NCBI GenBank assembly: GCA_963763575.1 | Contig: CAVXPD010000018.1 | Span: 248,001 to 312,000, forward strand | DNA: 64,000 nt | Reading direction: 5' to 3' | Origin: Bog-473 sp963763575 | Lineage (GTDB): Bacteria; Actinomycetota; Acidimicrobiia; Acidimicrobiales; RAAP-2 | In this document: positions 43,259-53,000 of the stretch, one piece after another | How the letters are laid out: each line of letters starts with the position of its first letter | Position numbering within the stretch: position 1 is the first letter of the stretch | The notes under the pieces: generated by a model | The model's database searches: none | What the model was told of the DNA's origin: nothing | The model's input: only the letters and a program-made list of their open reading frames with translations | Program-made: the position numbers and the translations under genes

Positions 43259-43504
43259 GTGAGAACACTGGAGATCACAGAAGAGGGGATCTCCCGACAT
43301 ACGGCTCTCAACGACACCACGATGAGGTGGCCGATGTTCTCGGACGTGAAACTGCGAAACGAGCTCTATCTGCTTGTGGTTGGGAAGGGTCCTGGATGCT
43401 TCATGATTCCTAAGCGAGCGTTCACCTCACGGGTTGATGAAACGACGTTTCGTGAGCTGGCGCAGCGGTCAACGCTGGCGCACACTGATCCGAAGGATTC
43501 CTAA
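43259..43504 (+). CDS. YcxB-like C-terminal domain, probably a fragment
   Basis: An 81-residue frame from a GTG at 43259. It has TLEITEEGISRHTALNDTTM, then LYLLVVGKGPGCFMIPKRAF, the core of YcxB-like domains. The usual two N-terminal TM helices are absent. Divergent from the gene at 43198, only 60 bp away. Probably the tail of an old YcxB gene, possibly still expressed. Confidence 0.55.
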   Translation: MRTLEITEEGISRHTALNDTTMRWPMFSDVKLRNELYLLVVGKGPGCFMIPKRAFTSRVDETTFRELAQRSTLAHTDPKDS

Positions 43505-43584
43505 CTCCCATCGTCTAGCTGTCCCAATCGTGCTGCGGGGCGACCCCGTCCCGGCGAAGTGGGCTACCCCCGGGCCAATCCGAT

Positions 43585-43947
43585 GTGCAAACCTTGATAG
43601 TGGTGAGTCTGGATTACGCGGCCGATCACCTGCTTGCCGCTGTTCGCTCAGTGGCGGTCTCCGAGGGTCCATTGCAGACCAGGCTGCAGACCGCTTGGGA
43701 CGAATCGGTGCAGCACGTGTGGGAGAAACCCTGCCTCACGACCGAACTTCTGGCTCGATTCAAGGCACTCTGGGACCGAGTCACCGATCCGACGGCTGGT
43801 CCCCGAAGCACCAGGCTTCGGCAGTTGACAACGTCAGAGGCCGTCGCAGCCGTCGACGAGCTGATCGCCCTGGCGGTACAAACCGCGGTCATAGCGTCTC
43901 AGGCTCCAGATGACGTCAGACTCGCCACTCTTGGGGACTTGGGATAG
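43585..43947 (+). CDS. Hypothetical helical protein
   Basis: A 120-residue frame. It is predicted all-helical: DYAADHLLAAVRSVAVSEGP and ELLARFKALWDRVTDP, then VDELIALAVQTAVIASQAPD. No family recognised and no strong binding site at the start (43585). Lies 35 bp before the PAP2 gene on the same strand. Confidence 0.5.
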   Translation: MQTLIVVSLDYAADHLLAAVRSVAVSEGPLQTRLQTAWDESVQHVWEKPCLTTELLARFKALWDRVTDPTAGPRSTRLRQLTTSEAVAAVDELIALAVQTAVIASQAPDDVRLATLGDLG

Positions 43948-43982
43948 CAGCATCTTCCCGGTGAACTGAGATACTCCGGTGT

Positions 43983-44693
43983 GTGGCGCTTCCGCTGAGA
44001 AGATCGGGCGGGATTGATCGATTCCGTTCAGGTCAATGGCACCAGCGGGCCCTTGTACTTGTCGTGGCCTGGGCTGCTTTGACCGGGCTCCTGATCGCCG
44101 TCGGTGTGGGGGTCGTGCACTCCTCCTCAGTCAACGGATTCGACCGCCACGTGACTTCCGTTGTTGTCGCTCACCGGACCCCGGCGCTCAACGAGGCCAT
44201 GAAAGCCGTGACCTGGCTCGGTTCGTGGGTTGCGCTCGTGGCGACCGGGATCCTCTTGGTAGTCCTTGCTCTCCGCCGGCGCCTTCCGATGGTCACCGTG
44301 GTTCTCGCGGTCATCGCTTGGGCGGGGGAGAACGGTGGCGTAACGCTGGCCAAACACGTAGTCGAGCGAGACCGCCCACCACAGGATCTCCGGCTGGTCT
44401 CGGCGCACGGCTGGTCGTGGCCGTCGGGTCACACTGCCGTCGCCCTCCTAGTGTTCACCACCTTGGCCCTTGTGGTGGTGGCTATTGCCCCAAGACCGGG
44501 CTACCGAACGCTGGCGTGGGTGCTAGCGGCGTTGGCAGTGGCGGCGGTGGCGTTCTCACGGGTTGAGTTGGGTGTGCATTGGACCACCGACGTCATCGCA
44601 AGCATGATCTTCGTCAGCGCGTGGCTGGTGGTTCTCGTTGCCTTGTTCGCTTCCGATATTCGCCCGAAGCGCACGGACGCCGAGGCTGACTGA
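43983..44693 (+). CDS. PAP2-superfamily phosphatase (membrane)
   Basis: A 236-residue membrane protein with six TM helices from a GTG at 43983. The three PAP2 motifs are complete: KHVVERDRPP, WSWPSGHTAV and SRVELGVHWTTD. The active site lies at the outer face of the membrane and removes phosphate from lipid pyrophosphates such as undecaprenyl-PP or phosphatidate. The substrate is not shown by the sequence. Confidence 0.93.
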   Translation: MALPLRRSGGIDRFRSGQWHQRALVLVVAWAALTGLLIAVGVGVVHSSSVNGFDRHVTSVVVAHRTPALNEAMKAVTWLGSWVALVATGILLVVLALRRRLPMVTVVLAVIAWAGENGGVTLAKHVVERDRPPQDLRLVSAHGWSWPSGHTAVALLVFTTLALVVVAIAPRPGYRTLAWVLAALAVAAVAFSRVELGVHWTTDVIASMIFVSAWLVVLVALFASDIRPKRTDAEAD

Positions 44694-44849
44694 AGCGACG
44701 TGTCCTGGGAGCCCGCAGGCGCCGAACGGGTGCGTCAGGCTGCACGCCGGACCCGCCACAGCGTCCTTGTACTGACGGTTGCATGCGCCCCTCCGACACG
44801 TGCAATTCCGTATCCCCGAAGTGCTGCACGCTGGCACCCAGTCCCGGCG

Positions 44850-45356
44850 TTAGGTGTCACCACCTCGACCGCTTACAGACAGTGGGGTTATCCGAAACAC
44901 CGGTGTCCGAGGCGCGAGCGCTTTGCACTGTTCGATCGATGCGTTGCGAGGCAGCTTCAAATGCGGGCGGCCGCCTGGGGTGACTTCGGCATAACGGCGG
45001 ATGATCGGTGGGCGGTCCTCGATCGCGACCTCTTCGAGCCTGACGGGTTCCTCACGGCCACGACGCAGGATCGCGACGCCACCAGCGGCGCGAACGTTCT
45101 TGACCCAGTTTGCGCTGTCACCCAGCATGGACACCAGGTACTCGACACCGCCCCAATCTGCGATGACTACTGGGAGGGCAATCGGCTGACCGCTTCGCCT
45201 GCCGATGACCTCCAGGCTGGCAGCTCGTCCTGGCATGAGACCAGCCCCGAAGGCAAGACTCGAAAGACGGTTCTGTGGTTTCGCCAGCCAGTTCGGCCGA
45301 CCGGAGCGGTACATCCACCGCGAGTACCGCTGAAACAACTGGCCGATCATATTCAT
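44850..45356 (-). CDS. Deazaflavin (F420)-dependent nitroreductase family protein
   Basis: A 168-residue split-barrel protein: LMPGRAASLEVIGRRSGQPI, then VEYLVSMLGDSANWVKNVRA and AILRRGREEPVRLEEVAIED, as in the DDN/DUF385 group. The family uses F420H2 to reduce quinones or nitro compounds, such as pretomanid in mycobacteria. It is presumably membrane-associated. The presence of this and LLM enzymes suggests that the host makes F420. Confidence 0.93.
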   Translation of the reverse strand: MNMIGQLFQRYSRWMYRSGRPNWLAKPQNRLSSLAFGAGLMPGRAASLEVIGRRSGQPIALPVVIADWGGVEYLVSMLGDSANWVKNVRAAGGVAILRRGREEPVRLEEVAIEDRPPIIRRYAEVTPGGRPHLKLPRNASIEQCKALAPRTPVFRITPLSVSGRGGDT

Positions 45357-45470
45357 GAGTACAGCGTGAAATCCCAGGCCGGCCAGAGGAAGGGTCGATG
45401 GTCACGAGATTTGCTAAGTGCCCTCCATTCGGCAGTTCCCCATCCCGGCGGTACTGGGATAGGGCCTCGA

Positions 45471-45836
45471 TCAGAAGCAGGGTCGAGTTAGCGTCGATGC
45501 GTCTGAAATCCGAACTGAGGTGCCATTCTTCAAGGGCCGAGGCATTTTGAGGCATCTCGCAGACTCTGACGAACCGTTGTCCGAGACACTGATAGAGCAG
45601 TAAGCGGTCGGTTGGAAGACGTTAACGACCGCCGATGTCCTGGCTGCCACTCCCACCAAGTCAGGTCCGCAGTCAGTAAGAACCACACGACTAGCTGTGT
45701 CGTTGACGAATGTGACGGAAACCGAGTTGACGGACGAGGACACGACGATGGCGATGAAGGCGAAGACTGCTACGCCGCCCAGGGCTCCCAGGGCAATCCA
45801 CAGAACCCTCCACCCCCGTCCTCGCAAAGCTGGCAT
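45471..45836 (-). CDS. Membrane-anchored small extracytoplasmic protein
   Basis: A 121-residue protein with one N-terminal TM helix (VLWIALGALGGVAVFAFIAI) and a short beta-rich outside part with four Cys (VVLTDCGPDL, AYCSISVSD, ARCLKMPR, TRPCF), perhaps two disulphides. No family recognised. On the same strand as the F420 gene, 114 bp upstream of it. Confidence 0.6.
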   Translation of the reverse strand: MPALRGRGWRVLWIALGALGGVAVFAFIAIVVSSSVNSVSVTFVNDTASRVVLTDCGPDLVGVAARTSAVVNVFQPTAYCSISVSDNGSSESARCLKMPRPLKNGTSVRISDASTLTRPCF

Positions 45837-46133
45837 CTCTCAGAAGCTATCGACGCTGATTTGGCGTGCCCATAGGACTTTCGGAGGATTTCGGGCGGCT
45901 CCCATCCCGCCGAAGTCACCGTTGTGCCGCAGAGTGCGCCCTGAGCCGGCGAACGGAGGCTATTTAGCCCCCCCCGCCAGGTCGTCTCGAGGCTCGTCCC
46001 TGAGGCGCCGTTACCTGCCCGGCGGCTCCAAGCAGCTTGCCCGCGTACCGAGCGCTTGCATGAAGGAGCGAACAGCGGTCGAGACTCCCTGATGAGGACG
46101 TCTGATCTCTGAGGAGCGCGTCATAGTCGCCGA
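45837..46133. other. Intergenic region, nothing recognised
   Basis: About 300 bp between two minus-strand genes. A C-run occurs near 45969-45975. No gene, repeat or clear promoter is seen. Confidence 0.35.
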
Positions 46134-47183
46134 TCACAGTTCGAAGCGCGTACCCACGGTGTTCGGTATGAACGCTTCGCCGAAGCGAGCGCCCATTGCG
46201 TGCTGAGCTCGCCATCCGGTGCAGTGAGCAGGGACGATCACGGCCGGCGCAAGCGCGTCGAGGTCATCGAGGACCCGGGGGATCAGTGGTTCGAAGAGCG
46301 GTCCGTTGAGGTGAAATCCACCCATTACGGCGTAGAGGGGGCGCTGCTTGGTCAGACGTCGGGCATACCGGCAGATATTCACGATCCCAGCGTGGCCGCA
46401 TCCCGTGATCACCAGGAGTCCTTTGTCCTTGATGTCGACGATGAGAGCTTGATCATCAAGCACCAAGGGGTCCGGTTCCCACCGGCCAGTGATCCAGGCT
46501 TGCTGCGGTGGGAAGCCCGGCTCGTAGCCGGTGGTGCGGGCCACCTCGCCCGTCACCAAGACCGACCGATCAAAAAGGAAGCTCGGGTGACCCTCCTCGA
46601 TCACGTCGAATCCAGCATCGATGAGCGCTCGACGACTCGTCGTTGGGATCTCCAGGGGGTCGCGGCCCGGGATCGTCACCCGCCGACGGCGCCAGAAGTG
46701 TGGGTGGATGAGTACCGGCAGGTTCACGGTCCCCAGGCGCCGGATGAGCCCGTCGAGGCCGGTGGTGTGGTCGAAGTGCCCGTGGCTGCAGACAATCGTC
46801 TCGATGGACGACACGTCGACATCGAGGCGGCGCATATTCTCCGTTACCCCGTCGGGACTGACTCCGGCATCGAATAGAATCTGGTGTTCGGTGCCGTTCT
46901 TGGACACAGTTACGAGGACCGAAAAGCCGTGCTCTGCTATCAGGGCCGAAGAAACCTCGCCGCCCTCCAAGGTGGCTGCAGACTGGCGGCAGTCGGACAT
47001 GGGCGGCGGGCGGCGGGCCGGCCCCTGGTCGGGCATGAAGACGTCGGTGACGTTGTCCATTAATGTCGTCACTACCACCGAGTCGACCGGCTCAAGGTCA
47101 AACAGCACCTTTGGCTCGAAGTCGTGCAGCACCCGGAGATCTGGGCTCGGCAGGTGGTCGGCATGTGTGTCGTCACTGCACAC
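46134..47183 (-). CDS. Metallo-beta-lactamase-fold hydrolase (COG1237-like)
   Basis: A 349-residue protein from a GTG at 47183 behind GAGGAGG. The metal site is CSHGHFDHTTGLDGL (HxHxDH). Other ligands are ITGCGHAGIVN and MGGFHLNGP, with VPAHCTGWRAQ near the end. This layout matches the 7,8-dihydropterin-methyl / beta-ribofuranosylaminobenzene phosphate synthase-like group. The first 35 residues look like an extra region, and the true start may be later. The exact reaction is unclear. Confidence 0.88.
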   Translation of the reverse strand: MCSDDTHADHLPSPDLRVLHDFEPKVLFDLEPVDSVVVTTLMDNVTDVFMPDQGPARRPPPMSDCRQSAATLEGGEVSSALIAEHGFSVLVTVSKNGTEHQILFDAGVSPDGVTENMRRLDVDVSSIETIVCSHGHFDHTTGLDGLIRRLGTVNLPVLIHPHFWRRRRVTIPGRDPLEIPTTSRRALIDAGFDVIEEGHPSFLFDRSVLVTGEVARTTGYEPGFPPQQAWITGRWEPDPLVLDDQALIVDIKDKGLLVITGCGHAGIVNICRYARRLTKQRPLYAVMGGFHLNGPLFEPLIPRVLDDLDALAPAVIVPAHCTGWRAQHAMGARFGEAFIPNTVGTRFEL

Positions 47184-47431
47184 GGAAGGCCTCCTCGAGG
47201 ACCGTCACGGGATTGGGTCCTGAACTGCGCTTCGATGTTCGTTTGACCCGCACGGCCGGCCTGCTTCCACTGCCAGCACTGTATGCGGCGCGGGGTAGTC
47301 CGTTCCTCTCAAGTTGCGCTCGAAAAGTACCGCCTGGCCGCGCACAACTAGAGCAATCACCGGGCAGTCAGGCGGCGCTCCGGGCCTGGCGGTAGGGGGC
47401 ACCCACTAGGGCAGGATGTTGGGGTGTCTGG

Positions 47432-48286
47432 TCAGACGGAGTCGTCCTGTCCCGGGATGCGCATCACCAGGTCGAGAAAGAACGGCGATGCCGACCACGT
47501 GTGATCTTCGGCCATCGCTGCCTTGATCTCCGCTAGGAGAGCGTCCACCTCGGTATCGGTGGCAACACCAGCAGCAACGATTCGCGCCTTGGAGGCGGCG
47601 AGGGTGGTCATATGCAGATCAAACGAGCGAACCGCGTCGAGCCTCGGGCGGTAGTAGCCATCCACATCAACGACCTTGAGTCCCGCAGTTTGGGCTGAAC
47701 GGGGCAACTCCTCCACCGAAAACGACGGGATGCCGTTCGCCTCCATCGCCCGATACATCAGCTCCCAATACTTCTCCTGAGCGGGAACACGAGGGTGGGA
47801 GATCGGCGGCGGGTACCGTAACGGCTCCTGAGCCAGGATCCACCCGCCGGGCCGAACTAGCTTTCCCATGGCCGCCAACGTCGCTACCGGGTCGGACTGG
47901 TGCATGAGGAAGCAGCGGCTGTAGGCAAGGTCGAATGGGGCGCCCAACTCCTTCGAGCCGACGTCATGGATGTCGGCAACGAACACTTCGCCGTTGTTGA
48001 CGTAGAGCATCTCGAGTACTGATCGGCAGCGAGCCACGCTAGCTTCGTTGAAATCAATCCCCACCACCCGGCCTTGTGAGCCAACCAACTCGGCCAGGAC
48101 TCCCAGAGCGCCGAGCGGACCGCAGCCGCACTCAATGACGTTCCATCCGGGCTTGATACCTGTTCGCATGATGGCAGCCCGCGTGTGATCTGCCATCAAC
48201 TCCGAGATTCCCAATAGGCGGCGCAGATCCTCGTCACTGCCATCGAGCACGTAGCGACTGATCCTTTCGGCGATCGAGTCACGCAT
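47432..48286 (-). CDS. SAM-dependent methyltransferase
   Basis: The ATG at 48286 follows GGAGGTGGG. The 284-residue class I methyltransferase has the SAM site NVIECGCGPLGALGVLAELV, then VVGIDFNEASVARC and FDLAYSRCFLMHQSDP (motif III/IV). KLVRPGGWILAQEPL is motif V. The C-terminal 100 residues may form a substrate lid. The substrate is unknown. It lies just downstream of a thioesterase on the same strand. Confidence 0.9.
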   Translation of the reverse strand: MRDSIAERISRYVLDGSDEDLRRLLGISELMADHTRAAIMRTGIKPGWNVIECGCGPLGALGVLAELVGSQGRVVGIDFNEASVARCRSVLEMLYVNNGEVFVADIHDVGSKELGAPFDLAYSRCFLMHQSDPVATLAAMGKLVRPGGWILAQEPLRYPPPISHPRVPAQEKYWELMYRAMEANGIPSFSVEELPRSAQTAGLKVVDVDGYYRPRLDAVRSFDLHMTTLAASKARIVAAGVATDTEVDALLAEIKAAMAEDHTWSASPFFLDLVMRIPGQDDSV

Positions 48287-48515
48287 CGTTGCCCACCTCC
48301 AGTCCCGCGGTCGCGGCGCGATGGTAGCCCTCGGATGCGCTTGGGCAGGTTGGAGCCCTGACCAAGTCAACGGCCAGCACCCCCCTGGAAATGTTCAAGC
48401 TCGGTGATCTCGTTTGGGCCGCCTCGCCACCTGGGTGTTCGGCAGCGGCACCAGAGGTACCCGACCGACCCGGCGTTCGGAGACGCTTGTTCCCGCTAAG
48501 TCCGTACAACGACGA

Positions 48516-49310
48516 CTATCGAAACCAAGCAAGCTGTTCGGTAGTGGCAAGGAGCACACCACGACGGCTCCACAACTCGGCTCGCAATCCGGAAGTTGAT
48601 CGCTCTCCTCTTGTGCCGATCCCGGCAATCAAGATGTAGTCGTTGCCGACGGCCATGATCTCCTCGTCGGTGCCATGGAAGAACACCGACATTGTGATAG
48701 TGGCGGTTGGACGTGGACCGTCGCTCCAGTAGTACGGACGCGGAGCTAACTGATCGGCGAAATACGCAAGCTGAACATGATCGACCGTACGTCCAGACGT
48801 GTCCCGGACCCAATGAAGAGACCGCGTGTTGTTTCTCCCGAACGGGGGAGCGCCACCGACCGGTCGGATCATCGACGTTTGACCCTGGGGTCCGGGGGCA
48901 TGGAAGACCTCCAGCGTCTCCGGATCGGGCGCCTCGGGCACGGCGTCCTCAATGAGACCGTCGGTGTCCCGACGCACCGTCATGACCACAGAAGCCACTG
49001 CGAGCGTCTCTTCACTGTCTAACCGCCGGACCTCGGCCTGCCAGTGACTGACGGACCGAGAGCCCCCTACGCGTCGAGTCCGAATGACCACCTCCGAACT
49101 GGGAGGTATGGGATTGACGAAGTTGAGCGTCATTGCTGACGGTCGGGCTTCAACATCGGCGCTCAGCGAGACCGCGTTCAGTGCAATGCCGTTAGTCCAG
49201 CCGCCGAACATGGCATTGACGGACTCGTAGTCTGGATCAGCAAAGGCTGCCCACTCGCTCTCACCGAGCGGGAGGACCCTGAGCGCCTCATCAAGCCCAG
49301 CCACGATCAA
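48516..49310 (-). CDS. Double-hotdog acyl-CoA thioesterase (TesB-like)
   Basis: A 264-residue protein with two hotdog halves. The first has AMFGGWTNGIALNAVSLSAD, resembling the GG-containing helix of TesB, and the second has LAYFADQLAPRPYYWSDGPR then TMSVFFHGTDEEIM with the Asp-Thr/Gln-type site. It hydrolyses medium or long acyl-CoA. Length and layout fit the TesB-like group in Actinobacteria. Confidence 0.88.
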   Translation of the reverse strand: MIVAGLDEALRVLPLGESEWAAFADPDYESVNAMFGGWTNGIALNAVSLSADVEARPSAMTLNFVNPIPPSSEVVIRTRRVGGSRSVSHWQAEVRRLDSEETLAVASVVMTVRRDTDGLIEDAVPEAPDPETLEVFHAPGPQGQTSMIRPVGGAPPFGRNNTRSLHWVRDTSGRTVDHVQLAYFADQLAPRPYYWSDGPRPTATITMSVFFHGTDEEIMAVGNDYILIAGIGTRGERSTSGLRAELWSRRGVLLATTEQLAWFR

Positions 49311-49448
49311 AAGCTACTCATGGCAAGATCGCCAAGACCACCCTGCCTTGCCGGATACCGGGTTACCGCGGCGGCCCGAGGATGGTCACAGGTCCGGCGA
49401 ACTGGGTCACTCTGGGTATATCGTTCGCGAAGTCAAGCAGACCTTGAG

Positions 49449-49577
49449 GTGAGTCCATATGACAGGTGCTCCGGCGGGAGTGGGCTGCCAGTATTTATCA
49501 CCCTCGTGATCGTTGCTGCGATCTTCGTGTCGATTCTTGTCTGGAGTACTCGGTCGAGGCGACACAACAGGTCGTAG
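49449..49577 (+). CDS. Possible single-TM small protein
   Basis: A 42-residue frame from a GTG at 49449 with one TM helix (PVFITLVIVAAIFVSILVWS) and a basic tail. There is no clear binding site and no family. The helix is convincing but the gene is not. The flanks to 49813 hold nothing else. Confidence 0.3.
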   Translation: MSPYDRCSGGSGLPVFITLVIVAAIFVSILVWSTRSRRHNRS

Positions 49578-49813
49578 CGATCCCCCGACCGGCGACCGGC
49601 GACGCTCCTATCACTTGTCAACCCCTCCTTTGGGGCTCGGGAGTGAAAACAGCGGACACAACATTGATGAGTCACTCGAGCTGAGGACAGGCTCTTATTA
49701 GGTCACGCGTTTTCGAGAGAACGGTGGGCCCGGAGTGAGGGTCGGCGTGTCGCTGGGTAGTCAGCCCCGGAGGGCGACAGTACTGGGGAGAGCCAGACCC
49801 TCAACCCGGGGAT

Positions 49814-50953
49814 TCAGCCGCGAGGCAGGTAGCGATAGACCTCGCGGGCAACGTAGCGTTTCAAGATCCGGATGACCTCGTGTTTGGTGCGACCCTCCTT
49901 CACCCGGCGCTCGAAGTAGACCTGCGTCTCGGGGTCGTGCGCGATGCGCACCATGACAATGCGCCACAGCGCGCTGTTGGCCTGGCGGTCGCCACCGTCG
50001 TGGGGGCGGACCTTGCCGCTGTTCTTGCCCGACCCCGTCGGGATGGGCGACACACCGCAGAGGTGGGCCCAGGCGGCCTCTGAGCGGAGACGCTCGGGGT
50101 TGTCGCCGGCAGCCATGACCAGTGCGGCCGCGGTGTCGGGGCCGACGCCGAAGAGGTCGAGCAGATCGGGCACGGTGGCGACAAGCAGTGCCTCGATCCT
50201 TTGGTCGAGCTCGGCGAGCTCGGCGTCGAGGGAATCGATCCGGTGCGCCAGCGAAGATAGCGACGCCTTGGTGGCGGCCGTCACCGGATCGGCTGAACTC
50301 GTGGGCCGCAGCTTGGTCGCCTCGGCGACGAGGGCTGACACAGAAAGCCCTTTGAGTCGGCAACGGAGCTGCTCAGGCGCGCTGTAGCCGAGGTGGCGCA
50401 TCTGGACGAGGGCCTTAACTCGGGCCTGGCGAGCCGAACGCTTGGCGACGACGAGGACCCGAATGGCCTCGATCGCACCGTCTCTCGACTTCGGGCTGCC
50501 GCTCGCTCGACCACTCAGAGCCGCTCGGGCCGCCTCGACGGCATCGAGGGGATCGGACTTGCCGCTGCGGCGGCGCTCCTCTCGGTTAGGGCGGTCGACC
50601 TCGATGACCTCGACGCCGACTCGGCGTAGGTAGCGCGACAGTCCCGATCCATAAGAGCCCGTGCGCTCAATGCCGATCTTGGTCACCTTCCCGAACGTCT
50701 CGAGCCAGGCCAGCAGCGCCTTGTAGCCCGCGGAGTTGGCCTCAAAGCGCTCCGTGCCGAGCAGCCCGCCCAGCGGATCGAGCGCCGCAGCCACGTGGAC
50801 GTCGAGATGCGTATCGACGCCACCAGTCACACCACGCGCAGCTTCTACGATGGTCAATTGGTCATCCCTTCTCTCAATGGTGTTGAGGGATGGCACGGCC
50901 GTTCCGGATCGGAGCGACGGGCGGTCCGACCTGTTGGTAGCAGGCCGGGCCAA
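49814..50953 (-). CDS. IS110-family transposase
   Basis: A 379-residue frame; the start could be the ATG at 50953 or a GTG at 50896. The N-terminal DEDD domain has TGGVDTHLDVHVAAALDPLG, IGIERTGSYG, and RRRSGKSDPLDAVEAARAAL. The C-terminal transposase_20 domain has LLDLFGVGPDTAAALVMAAG and HLCGVSPIPTGSGKNSG with the Ser nucleophile. IS110 enzymes move by a bridge-RNA mechanism and leave no inverted repeats; I could not map the ends. The copy looks intact. Confidence 0.93.
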   Translation of the reverse strand: MARPATNRSDRPSLRSGTAVPSLNTIERRDDQLTIVEAARGVTGGVDTHLDVHVAAALDPLGGLLGTERFEANSAGYKALLAWLETFGKVTKIGIERTGSYGSGLSRYLRRVGVEVIEVDRPNREERRRSGKSDPLDAVEAARAALSGRASGSPKSRDGAIEAIRVLVVAKRSARQARVKALVQMRHLGYSAPEQLRCRLKGLSVSALVAEATKLRPTSSADPVTAATKASLSSLAHRIDSLDAELAELDQRIEALLVATVPDLLDLFGVGPDTAAALVMAAGDNPERLRSEAAWAHLCGVSPIPTGSGKNSGKVRPHDGGDRQANSALWRIVMVRIAHDPETQVYFERRVKEGRTKHEVIRILKRYVAREVYRYLPRG

Positions 50954-51178
50954 TCACCCCAACTCGGAGACGGGACGTGCCGCTGTCAATGTGCGGCTGG
51001 AAGGTCACGGTCGACGACGCCTTGGAACATCACGGGACTCCAAGTCAGACCGGACCCGCCAGCACTCCCGAAGCTATTCAAGACCAGCAATCAAGCGGTG
51101 GACCCTTAGAGAAGTATCAATGTACTGGGACGCCCCCCGTCTTGGCAGTCACTGGCCCGTGCGTGGAGCCGTCTCGTT
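50954..51178. other. Between the IS110 transposase and the TPR fragment
   Basis: About 225 bp of no clear coding. If the IS110 carries its non-coding RNA upstream of the transposase, as the family does, part of it should lie here. The boundary with the TPR gene cannot be placed. Confidence 0.4.
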
Positions 51179-51697
51179 GTGCCTGGGTATTACCCGTTCA
51201 ACGACGTGCACGCCGCCATGGCCTTCATCGGAGCAGGAGACCTCGAGGCCGCACGCCACCTCGTGGCGGACCTCGAAGCCGTCGTCGAGAGGAGTGATCA
51301 TGAGACCACCAGTTGGATCATGACGAGCAGGGTTGGCCTACCGGTCTGTCGTGGCCTCGTGGCGTTCGGAGAGGGCGATTACGAGCAGGTCTTGGACGAG
51401 CTCTGGCGCGTGAGGGCCCGGCTCCACGAGTTCGGCGGAAGCCATGCGCAACGAGATGCCATTGAGCGCACTCTTCTTGAAGCAGCCATCCGCGCTCCAC
51501 GGTTGGACGTCGCCCGTGCGCTCGTGAACGAGCGCCTCGGAGTAAGGGAGTTGAGCACCTACACGTGGTCGAAGTACGCCGAGGTTCTCACAGGTATGGG
51601 TGACAAGTCGGGAGCGTCGGTGGCCACCGAGCGGACCCGTGTGCTGGCCGATGGGATCCTGGCTGCGGCGAAGGCCCCGACGACGACCCGGTTGTAG
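51179..51697 (+). pseudogene. C-terminal fragment of a TPR-repeat protein
   Basis: A 172-residue frame from GTG 51179, with PGYYPFNDVHAAMAFIGAGD, LVAFGEGDYEQVLDELWRVR and FGGSHAQRDAIERTLLEAAI. This is the last third of a tetratricopeptide protein usually of about 450 residues in Actinobacteria. The N-terminal TPRs are absent; 51179 is simply the first possible start. The IS110 next to it is the probable cause of the loss. Confidence 0.65.
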
Positions 51698-51724
51698 TTT
51701 TCTCGCGCCAGGAGATGGCAGTAG

Positions 51725-52969
51725 TCAATCCTCTGCCGACGAGGCTCGACGATCGAGGTAGGCGGTCAGTTCCACAATGAGTTCTTCGGCGTCGACTCGA
51801 GCCCCGTCAATGAAGCTCGACTTGCGTCGACGCAGGAACGGGCTTCCGACTAGGAACATGCCGGGGGAGTCGACGACGCCTCCGTCGTGTCGGATCATCC
51901 CCTTGCCGTCGACGACCTTGACGTCGAGCCAGGAGTAATCCGGACGAAATCCTGTCGCCCAGATGATGGTCTCGATCTCGCCGCTGGCGAGATCGAGACC
52001 GAGCGGTGGCGAGTCGTCCACGACTGTCGGTGAGAACCGATGGGGCGGCGAGTCATCGGGGCCATTGGCGGACGCCCATTCGTCGATGGTGTCGAGCAGC
52101 CGCCCCAGCTTGAGATCAGCGAGCTCGCACTTGTTGCGCAAGGAGCCCGAAAACTGCGCCCTTCCGTCATTGATGCCGGCAAGTCGGCCCACCAGCTTTA
52201 CGCCGCTGCTCGTGAGCGAATTGAGGTCGAACGTGGCCCGTTCGGGTGTGCCTGCAAGCTGCATGGAGGGAACGCGCCGCGCCCGAACGATGTCGTCGAC
52301 CTCGTTGTAGCGTTCATCGAGCACGCCGCACGCCTCCATCCACCAATGGATGTCCCGGTCCCGGTACACGCGTGGTCCGCGCACATGCTCCCCCACAGCG
52401 AGAGTGACCTGGCGACCGGAGCGCTGGATCTCGGCTGCGATCTGCACTCCCGTCGCCGACGCGCCGACGACGAGCACGCCACCTTCGTCGAGCTGTTCCG
52501 GATTACGGTATTCACGTGGGGTTAAGGTCGCGACCGACGATGGCACCGCATCCGCAAAAGGCGGGACGTGGGGCACGTTGAAGGCCCCGGTGGCGACGAC
52601 GACCGTCTCGCTCTGCCACTCGCCCTGGTTTGTGGTCACGCGGTATTTACCATTGGCGCGGCGCACCGAGGAGACCGGCGTGCCGGACATCACCGGCGCC
52701 GCGATCAATTCCGCGTAGTCCGTGACGAAGTCGGCGACCTCGGGCATCGTCATGAAGCCGTCCGGGTCACCGCCCCCGTAGGAGTAGCTGGGGAGGCGGC
52801 ATTGCCAGTTAGGCGTGAGCAAACGTAGCGAATCCCACCGCTCGGTCCGCCAAGAGTTCGCGACCTCGTGTCGTTCGAGAACGACGTGGTCGATTGAGCA
52901 CTCCGAGAGGCACTTGCTCATCGCCAGCCCGCTGTGACCCGCTCCGATCACGACGGTCGTGGTGCGCAT
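51725..52969 (-). CDS. Flavin-containing monooxygenase-like protein
   Basis: A 414-residue protein with the FAD motif VVIGAGHSGLAMSKC at the N-terminus and the NADPH motif VLVVGASATGVQIAAEIQ near residue 170. WATGFRPDYSWL and PGMFLVGSPFLRRRKSSFID are typical late blocks of these N- or Baeyer-Villiger-type monooxygenases. It is the last gene of the P450 cluster, 31 bp from the OsmC gene. Confidence 0.92.
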   Translation of the reverse strand: MRTTTVVIGAGHSGLAMSKCLSECSIDHVVLERHEVANSWRTERWDSLRLLTPNWQCRLPSYSYGGGDPDGFMTMPEVADFVTDYAELIAAPVMSGTPVSSVRRANGKYRVTTNQGEWQSETVVVATGAFNVPHVPPFADAVPSSVATLTPREYRNPEQLDEGGVLVVGASATGVQIAAEIQRSGRQVTLAVGEHVRGPRVYRDRDIHWWMEACGVLDERYNEVDDIVRARRVPSMQLAGTPERATFDLNSLTSSGVKLVGRLAGINDGRAQFSGSLRNKCELADLKLGRLLDTIDEWASANGPDDSPPHRFSPTVVDDSPPLGLDLASGEIETIIWATGFRPDYSWLDVKVVDGKGMIRHDGGVVDSPGMFLVGSPFLRRRKSSFIDGARVDAEELIVELTAYLDRRASSAED

Positions 52970-53000
52970 TGAGCCGCCTATTCCTCCGAGGCCAATTCGA

